A DNA stretch of 64,000 nucleotides, from positions 59,192,113 through 59,256,112 of the forward strand of contig OY735207.1 in the NCBI GenBank assembly GCA_963457665.1, in the 5' to 3' direction. Shown here piece by piece: positions 56,501-64,000 of this stretch. How positions within the stretch are numbered: the first letter of the stretch is position 1; every line of letters starts with the position of its first letter. This DNA is from Thysanoteuthis rhombus. Its lineage: Eukaryota > Mollusca > Cephalopoda > Oegopsida > Thysanoteuthidae. A program made the translations under genes and the position numbers. Under the pieces are notes generated by a model. That model had not been told where the DNA came from and did no database searches. It saw nothing but the letters and a program-made list of their open reading frames with translations.

Positions 56501-59500
56501 GTTGGTCTGTTGGAAAATTGAGCAAATCGTCATAATCATACTCACCCAAATAACCTCAAAAGAATGCTTTGGAATAGCAGGTAAACACCAATACCTATAT
56601 CAGCCTTATTCATAAAGGTGAGGGCAACATTATGGCAGCTTCGGAAAATAATCTCATCTCCCAAGTATGGCAAACTTATGCAAGTAAATGGATGGACTGA
56701 CTAAATCGACAATTGAGTGGATTCTAAGAAGGCCAGAGTTTAAAAGAATTAGTAATCCAGTGGCTGATTTATATTGAGAGAAGAAAATGGGTTTGTCTTG
56801 CATGAATTTCTCTAATGAAAAGTTACCTCCCTTGGCGAGTCAGTTGCATTAATTCCCATTTGCTCTGAGGCAGTAATTTCTGATTTTATAAGCGAGTAAT
56901 ATAAAACAATTCTAATAATAAAGTATTTGTACTTAGGGTTAAGTCTTCTTTTCCTGGTCATGCACACAGATTTCTTCTACTTGGAATTAAACACTGGTTT
57001 GGATGCACACCTTTCTTGTCACTGAGAGAGACTGATCAATATTTCCAACTATGTGTGGTCAGGTTCCTATTTGACTAAGAGGGATAGAATTAATGGTAAA
57101 TTCTACAGCAATGTCTGAAACGGGGGGGGGCTCACTTCAAAGATACAACATACAGTTTTGCCATATCTGGTGGGGATATGGCCATCAAACAATGACCTTG
57201 TGTCACATTTGGTTGAGGGGAAAGAGGGTCAAAGATCTTCCCGAAAAGATTAGCCCAGTATGTCACCTATTCTCTGCTGTGCTATCAAAATTTTTTTTTT
57301 ACCACTATCATAAAATGAAACTGATATTTTCCTATACAATATTTTAGGTTTCCTTTTAGAGAAACAAAAATCCTTGACAGGCAAGAATACTACCACTGTA
57401 CCAAGAACACAGGAAAGCAGTTTAGAGTAGCTTCCATCACTATCATTGCATCAACACTATTTCTTACAACCATAAACCATGATATACAAGTCAACCCCTA
57501 CCTCCCACTATTTTATGGTCAAAATTCAAATTAAGATCAACATACAAGTAGACACCCTACTTCCCACAGCTCGCAAAACTCATGTCCAGTGAACTTATTT
57601 AACTGAGTTTATACTAAAATGTAGAAAATTCAATATAATTGAACACTACACCATTCCTTTTCTTCTTACACAGATATGCTATCAGTCATCTTGGAAATTA
57701 CACTAAAATCACACTTCCAGTAAACACGATCAATCAAAAATCAACTAATTATCAAATGATTTAAACAGTGTGTCCTAATGATACCATACAAAGTTATTTC
57801 CATTGCTTTCTATATACATGAAGAATACAAAAAAGGTACCAGCAAATTCTTCACAGGCTATTCACTTGTTCACCATCGTATGGTAATATTTATATTGCCT
57901 ATAACTTGACCCCTGGTTTGGGAGGGACTCTTTTCAAGTGTTGACTTGTACTTCAACCCCCCCCCCCAGTAAATTAAAAGAAGACTGGAACCTTTTTAGA
58001 TACTGCTTTTGGATATACAAGTTAGAAATGTAGGAAAAAAAGCAAAATAATAGTTCTGCTTCCTTGATTTTGCATTATCAGAGAACAATACAAAAATCAT
58101 AGCCAAAATGAAAATTGACCCTCTATTTTCAATGCTCATAGATTTATTTGCAGACAACTGAACTCCTTGTTCAAACAAATCTTCTCTCCAATAATAGCAG
58201 AAATCCTGGCCAAACAAGGAGAGGAAATAAAAGCAACTGAATCCTATAATATACACATTGGATATCTATTGGAGAAAGGAATCTTCTCTTAACCATTATT
58301 AAATTGAAATAGTACACCTGAAGAAGGCTGTAAAATAGATTGGCTGAAACCTGTTGTTAACAAGGAGTTCAACCAACAGAAAAGCTATGAATGTTATTGA
58401 CCCTTCTCAAAACTATAGACAGTAAATTCAATGTTTTTTCTGAATATTAAAAGACTAATAAGTGGAGGGCTGGGGAAATGTTAACGTACTAGTTTTATCC
58501 TCAACAAAATATCAAGATGATGATCTGCGTTTTCATCAGGAAAAATCCTATCTCAATCAGGTTAAGAAAAATATCCCCTTTTCTGCCCAATTAACAGATT
58601 AAGATTTGTTCAAAGTTTTGAGATAACTCACTTTCATGACTTTCAGATTGACATCCTGTCACGATTTATTTAGACTGGTATCCTCAAAGCATTGTTTTTA
58701 CCATATTGTTGCCCGATGAAGAATTACAGGCCCAATATAAAATTCAACATTGTATGGATGTCTGTACTCAAGAGTGAATATAAATAGATAAATCTAAAAA
58801 AAAAAACAACAAAAAAAAAAAACCACACACACAATCAGGGTTTCCCAGAGTTTAGAAATGACATGATCAGTTTTTTTGTGTGCAAAATGAGAGAATCAGT
58901 ACTCCACTGGGTAAATGCAGCTGGATTTCTACTTCAGGCTGTCTACTTTACTGACCGAATGTACGAGTCTTCAATGCCTGGATATAAAGCCATCTTTAGA
59001 AAAGAAGGCCCCCAACTGGATGAGATATACCATTAAAGAGGGCAGAAGAATACAGCAGCCAAAATATTGTGATAAAGTCAATGAAATTGAGGATACTAGT
59101 CTAAATAACTCATCAAATGATTACTGATTGAGATCATAACTTCAACTTTTGCCAGAGTATAGAGCAAGAAAGACGGAGAGGGGAAAAAAAAAATAAAATA
59201 AAATAACGAATAAAAATCAGTGATTACCCAATGTCTTGAATAGAGGAGCCCAAATATTCTAAACGTAAAAAAATACCTTTCTTACATTGAAGCATGGTTG
59301 CCTGATTTGTCCAGAAAGGGATATAATCCGAGCTTTACTTAAAAAAAAACTTACCCAACACGGGCATTAGAATAGCAATGAATACAGAAATCTGAGACAA
59401 AACCACCATCAAGCCAAGGTTACCAATTTTGATGTTTTTGTTTTGAATTAGTGAGTCCAATGTTTTTTTTTGTCAGGTGTTTTTTTTTTTTTGTTTTTTC

Positions 59501-60090
59501 ATGTTTTAGAATCTAGTGTTGCCAATTGAGATGGTATCAGAGTGACTTCCAAAATGGGGGGGGATCACCTCACATCACAAATTGGTAACCCTGACCAAGA
59601 CTGGAAGAAGGAAGGGGATAAAATCCAGTTATTTTTTAACACAATCCAAAGCTATGACCATGAAAGACTACGACTGAAAACTAAATTCCCAAAAAACAAA
59701 TAATAGCCATATAAAACCAGACTTCAGAAACACTCTTCTACAGGATGAAAACTAAGATTTCTCACAGAGCATATTAACCTGAACGGAATAAAATGAAGAA
59801 AAAAAAAAAAAAAAAGAAAAGAAAATTACACTCCCCAGTCAGAAGTTTTTTTTCCTTGAATTATTTTAAACATTTAATCTGCAGAGAATGAATAAACATT
59901 GGACAGTTCACGTGCACTGCGATGGCCATATTTATATATGTACAGAATTAGGCATGGACGCGTATGTATGTTTGTAAGCATTTTTTTTAAAAAACTCATG
60001 TACACATACAAAATACAGTACCATGCAGACAAGGGTAGGGAAGAGGAGAAAAAAATGACCATGAAGATGAAAAGAAGGGCCAGAGATGGT
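53600..60090. other. Long stretch without recognised coding sequence
   Basis: About 6.5 kb with only short frames, none with a domain I recognise. It holds several A/T homopolymers and a G-run near 57123-57130. The part next to 60094 probably includes the 3' UTR of Cfdp1 on the minus strand, but I could not place its polyadenylation site. Confidence 0.5.
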
Positions 60091-60093
60091 CGG

Positions 60094-60184
60094 TCACCTC
60101 TTGCTGCTTGATTGTCTCAAAGACTTTTCTATTTGGAATTGCCGCTGGTCAGTACGGTCAAGAAATGCCATTCGCTCCAGATAA
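60094..60184 (-). CDS. Cfdp1: Cfdp1 (BCNT family), last coding exon
   Basis: Read on the minus strand after the acceptor cttttcag, this 91-nt exon encodes YLERMAFLDRTDQRQFQIEK and nine more residues, then TGA. It is the end of the BCNT-C domain (family pattern GYxERxAFLxRVDxRQFExE), which defines CFDP1/BCNT, the animal counterpart of yeast Swc5. That family acts in the nucleus in SRCAP/SWR1-type chromatin remodelling, which deposits H2A.Z. The first base completes a Ser codon with the last two bases of the previous exon, so phases agree. The tail differs from the vertebrate KMKP ending. It is a single-copy host gene with intact reading frames, unlike its neighbours. Confidence 0.93.
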
Positions 60185-60820
60185 CTGAAAAGCAGAGAGG
60201 AGAGAGAGAAAAAAAAAAAAAAAAATAATGAATAAATGAAATTACAATATTTCTTTGAAACAAAAAGGTTTTGACAAATATTCCCTTTAATTTTTGTTTA
60301 CGTGCACAATAATCTTATGGAAATAGTGAATTTTCCGTTTCAAAGTAGCCACCGCCCCAGCCGTATAGCAGCAGGCACTCATGGTGTATTCAAAGTCAAA
60401 GAAGCAGACAACAATAACACTAACCCTGCAGCTACGGTGGCGGCCACTTTGAAACAGGAAAGGTAACAATAGCCATCTTATGTAACAAATTTTTTTCAGT
60501 GACTAAAGTGTGCATGTGTGCACTTTTGGATCAGTCATTGTGAATCAATAGTTTTTCAATAAAAACTCATTAAGCCACCTAGAGAATTTGGAATCTTTAG
60601 TGCATCCATTAATTTCCTTTGTACACTGGTTGCACAGATCAGAGGGAACAATGGTTTTGACAATGTAAATTTGTTAACTGATTAGAGGTTTTAACAATTG
60701 AAGGTTGAATGTAAGGACTTTTCGATCCACTGTTAAAAAATTAGGGTCATTCATAAGATTTCATTACAAATAGACTAACGAGATTGTATAAGGATTTCTT
60801 CAATAAAAAAGGTTACTTAC

Positions 60821-60906
60821 GACTGCTTGCTTCGATTGTGCTGTGTCAATTCAGACTCAATACCTTCAGATTGTTTAAAGGTATCCCAATCTAATTTAGA
60901 TTTATC
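60821..60906 (-). CDS. Cfdp1: Cfdp1, penultimate coding exon (BCNT-C domain)
   Basis: The 86-nt exon lies between the acceptor tttgcag (60907-60913) and the donor gtaagt (60815-60820). It encodes DKSKLDWDTFKQSEGIESEL followed by TQHNRSKQ, matching the family core KSKLDWExFKxxEGIxEELxxHNRGK. It starts in phase 0 and ends after two bases of a codon, which the next exon completes. The W-x-x-F-K core typical of BCNT-C is intact. The 636-bp intron to the last exon is AT-rich and unremarkable. Confidence 0.93.
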
Positions 60907-61435
60907 CTGCAAAAAAAAAAGAAAAAAAAAAAACAACTTCAATAAAATATGATTTAAGGTCAATTTAGGATTACTTATATTTGCAGTTCTTATTCATAAA
61001 ATTCCTGGGGGGTGGGGGTCTGGCGGACCCTCGCTTTCATGAGATTACTTATTTCCTCATTTCAGCTCCCTTGTCTTTTCGATTTGCTTGAAAATATGAA
61101 TTATGATAGCATGTCATATAAAAATTTTCAGAAAAATTCTTGTCACAGAAATTATTTCTTGTTAATTTGAGTTTTTTTCCACTTGATTAATAACTCCAAA
61201 ATTTAAAATTATATCTTTTCAATACTAAGTTTGTTTTATTATAATAAGGGGGACATCAAATCTTTTGAGCTGTCATGGAGCAAAAAACGTTGAGAATCAG
61301 ATTTAAACATATGAGAGAAAAAAACTGAACTGATAACAGTTCCCCATTTTCAAATTGTCTAGCTTGTCCTATACACACATAAAAAGCAGGGAAGAAGACC
61401 AGAAGTGTAAATGCTCATTGTTCTCTCTCTCCTTA

Positions 61436-61458
61436 TATATATATATATATATATATAT
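61436..61458. repeat. (AT)n microsatellite
   Basis: A TA dinucleotide run inside a Cfdp1 intron. Confidence 0.9.
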
Positions 61459-62228
61459 GTTATGAGGTGAAGAAAATATCTTGCTCACTACTCATCAGAT
61501 TATGGAAATGGTTAAGCCAAATATATTATGGTTAAAATAATTGGGGAATAGTCGAAGACCTTGAAAATAGTAGTTGGCAGAAAGCAATAGGTATAATATT
61601 TTCAGTTATTACACTCTACAGATCCAAGCATATATTCTCTTGTGTGGAAACAAGAAAAATTCAATAGAAAATTAAGATGTTCCTTGTCCATTGTATAGTT
61701 ACTTTTTTGCGGGTTCAGTTATTTATGAATGAAGAGTGCTCAACAGCATATGATAATAGGTGTACAATCAAGTTTCATGCCATTGCATAGGTCAGACAAT
61801 TGTACTGGCATCAAACTTAAAGTCCCCTCAAAGCACGGAATTATACATACATACATATATATATATACATATATATAAAACATGTCTGGTAACTTGCCCC
61901 TGTAGTTAACAACGTGTCCTTTCGATCGATTCATTCTTTTTTAAATATAAGGAGAACTTTGATCATGTTGATACATTTTATAGCAAGCTGTCACGGTCTG
62001 TGATGGTTCATCTATCACCCAGGCCTCCAGTAAGCCTCCCCTAAAAGATGTAGATGCGTAAATACATCCATATCTCATTCAGACTTTACTATAATGTCCC
62101 TTTTATACTGGAACAATAAGGCCTTCAATCTTTCAACTTTCTTGATAGAGTATACAAATTTTAAATGGTGTGAAATAGATAGAGAAATTGATGCAGACCC
62201 AACTATCCATTCAGTAAATATTACTTAC

Positions 62229-62313
62229 CAAGGTGCTGATTTTTGGTTTCTTGCCAAGTTTATTGAGAAGACTACCGAGGCCACCACTAGCTCCTCCACC
62301 AGGGCGCTTATTT
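62229..62313 (-). CDS. Cfdp1: Cfdp1, exon upstream of the BCNT-C domain
   Basis: Between the acceptor tttatttcag and the donor gtaagtaa (62221-62228) this 85-nt exon encodes NKRPGGGASGGLGSLLNKLG followed by KKPKISTL. It matches the family's linker just before BCNT-C (KR.SGMSSLLGKIG.KKQKMSTL in vertebrates). It begins with one base of a split codon and ends in phase 0, which fits the next exon. The acidic N-terminal half of the protein is not in the window; those exons must lie beyond 64000, apart from a doubtful mini-exon at 63850-63890. Confidence 0.9.
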
Positions 62314-64000
62314 CTGAAATAAACAAGCGTGAAATCAATAAGAAATGATTCTTATGCACTAAGACATCCCTGGAAGTCTGAAGATGATTGCAGAAGTGTT
62401 CCACCAAGAATGTCTACAAAATTGACCTTGGAAATAAATAGAAACTGACCATGAAAAAAAGAAATGAAATTTATAGTATAGCGGTATTAGAAATGTATAA
62501 GTGCACATAAAATCATCACAGATATTCCCCAGTCCTCAGGTAATGACTGGGTTTTGTTTCAAGGACCAGGTTGCAAAACTAAGAGTTCAAAAGAATCTTC
62601 ACTTGTTTTTCCATTTTTTTTTTGCTTATAAAAAGACAAGAGTCCATATTTGGCCTTTTTAATCTCTGCAACTGACATCTTATATTTCCATGAAGAAACA
62701 TTTTGATCACGTTTCTATTTTTCTCCATCTTTTACAACTCAATTTGTTTCAGATTGTTCCTAATGGGGCATGAGAATCAAACCTCAGACTTTTCAACCTC
62801 TAACATTGTCTTATCTTTTCCGGGAGAGGAAATGTTTTTGCTTTCATTAAATTTAAAAATTCAGAGTAAATACCATAAAAGATTCAATAAAGAAGAATTT
62901 CTTGATATATAGTTAAATAAAATGTTGGATTGACTCGAGCAAAATGATTTTTTTAATACTAAAAATTTCAAGAAATTGATAAAATTTTCGATATTCTGTA
63001 AACCTCCACCTATATATACAGAATACATTGAAAATTTTCATTATTTTATAAACATAAAAACAATCATGTTTCTCTTCTCTGAAATATTAATGAGCAAGGC
63101 ATTATGATCAATATTTATACAAGGTAAGAAAAAAAATCACATCATTTGATTGACTCCAGGATTATTGTACACAAAATACCTGACAGTTAAACAGGTCTGG
63201 TTAGTCACTCGATAGAAACTGAAACTGTCACATGACCAACATTCTTTGGCAGCATAATTGGGGATGATTGATCAAATTACTTTGAAAAGAGGATAATCAA
63301 CAAATGAATTACTTTTCTTGCCTTCTGTTGAGAGTTGATCACTAAGAAAAAAAAAAAAGAAGCTGGATGAACACTGCCAGGCACAAACTAATAAACCAAT
63401 TTGGCATGAATTTAGATTGTAAACTGGAACACCCCACCACCAAAAAAGATTTTTGGGAGGGAATTTTCACCCATGACCCAAAAAGCGTTTTTTCCAGACA
63501 TAAGGGAAAAATGTTCAAGTTTTCAGCCCTTAGCTCCATTGGAGCAGTCCCTATATACGATAAATATTTCGAAATAATGATCTTTTCTTGCACATCAACA
63601 AACCAATTTTATATTTCCTTCAACAAGGTAGTTAAAACGTTTCTTTTCCTTGCTTCATAATAAATATGTCAAGTTGATATTTTTCAAAATATAAAACACA
63701 GCAAACAGTTCATGTTTGATAGAAGACAACAACTTTCATTATTATTCTTTGCTTTTCTTCAATAAAAGTGGAAAGAAAAAAAAGGTAACAAGACCAAATA
63801 TTTCAACTACCTAAGTTTTAGAGCAATAGACCTTCACTAATCTGTCTACCTGAAGTCCATTTCTTCTAACTTGGCAATAATTTCAAGTTTCTGTGAGGAA
63901 GGGGGGGGGTATTGCACCAATCTGCTGCACATGGTTTCGATTGTGCTAAATCTGTCAACCTGTTAACATGCTCTTGTAAACATGTTTTCCAGCATTTATT
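62314..64000 (-). other. Probable Cfdp1 upstream intron sequence
   Basis: No clear coding exon is visible. A 41-nt segment at 63850-63890, flanked on the minus strand by cag and gtagac, could be a mini-exon. A frame at 63367-63660 on the + strand has no recognisable domain. Confidence 0.45.

Larger units (their letters stand above)
60185..62228 (-). other. Cfdp1 introns between the last three exons
   Basis: Two introns (60185-60820 and 60907-62228) with GT...AG boundaries. The larger one holds an (AT)n run near 61436-61458 and (ATACAT)n-like repeats near 61845-61878. No nested gene is recognised. Confidence 0.7.

Noticed and set aside
57093-57347. 84-codon frame with a G-run near its start
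   Set aside because: It has no domain and no conservation with other parts of the window, and a homopolymer G run at its fourth codon. Chance is more likely.
63367-63660. 97-codon plus-strand frame opposite Cfdp1
   Set aside because: No domain is recognised, and it lies in what should be an intron of Cfdp1 on the other strand. There is no independent evidence of transcription.

Overview
The window is AT-rich, intron-containing metazoan DNA. It carries long C2H2 zinc-finger exons with the [17 protein letters not shown] repeat pattern, 5'-truncated RTE-type LINE tails, a Ty1/copia-like fossil, a solo LTR, a large satellite and three exons of Cfdp1. A C2H2 family amplified as single long exons behind a short non-coding first exon fits a lophotrochozoan, most likely a cephalopod mollusc. 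That assignment is inference; no marker in the window proves it.

Layout: 0-5 kb holds decayed repeats, two RTE-LINE tails and a broken TRIM-like gene. From about 4.9 to 51 kb lies a tandem C2H2 zinc-finger cluster on the + strand. The ancestral unit is a conserved non-coding first exon ending in GTAAGTATTT, an intron of about 2.6-4.2 kb, one exon with all the fingers, a shared 3' UTR, and several kb of shared downstream DNA that in two units carries the same copia-like fossil. Unit A has its first exon at 5.8-5.9 kb and 10 fingers at 9.7-10.6 kb. Unit B has two first-exon copies at 18.3-18.9 kb and 18 fingers at 21.7-23.3 kb, with about four more after a stop. Unit C has no first exon of its own and its finger exon, near 25.2-25.7 kb, is dead. 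Unit D has its first exon at 40.6-40.7 kb and 27 fingers at 45.1-47.4 kb. A fifth, badly decayed finger remnant lies on the minus strand near 51 kb.

A satellite block of about 6.7 kb (31.2-37.8 kb) separates units C and D. Its centre is nearly homogeneous: about 12 copies of a 54-bp monomer, then about 34 copies of a 108-bp dimer with a 972-bp higher-order repeat. Its edges are degenerate and interrupted by an RTE LINE. From 51 to 60 kb the sequence is mostly non-coding, with one good RTE-LINE fragment (reverse transcriptase FADD motif) at 52.6-53.5 kb. From 60.1 to 62.3 kb on the minus strand are the last three coding exons of Cfdp1 (BCNT family), with consistent splice phases. Its upstream exons lie beyond the window.

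The main story is a young zinc-finger cluster growing at three scales: whole units by segmental duplication, finger blocks by unequal exchange inside exons, and satellite monomers between units. Mobile elements inside the duplicates give relative dates. Nothing here has been checked by alignment software; similarity statements come from reading the sequence.
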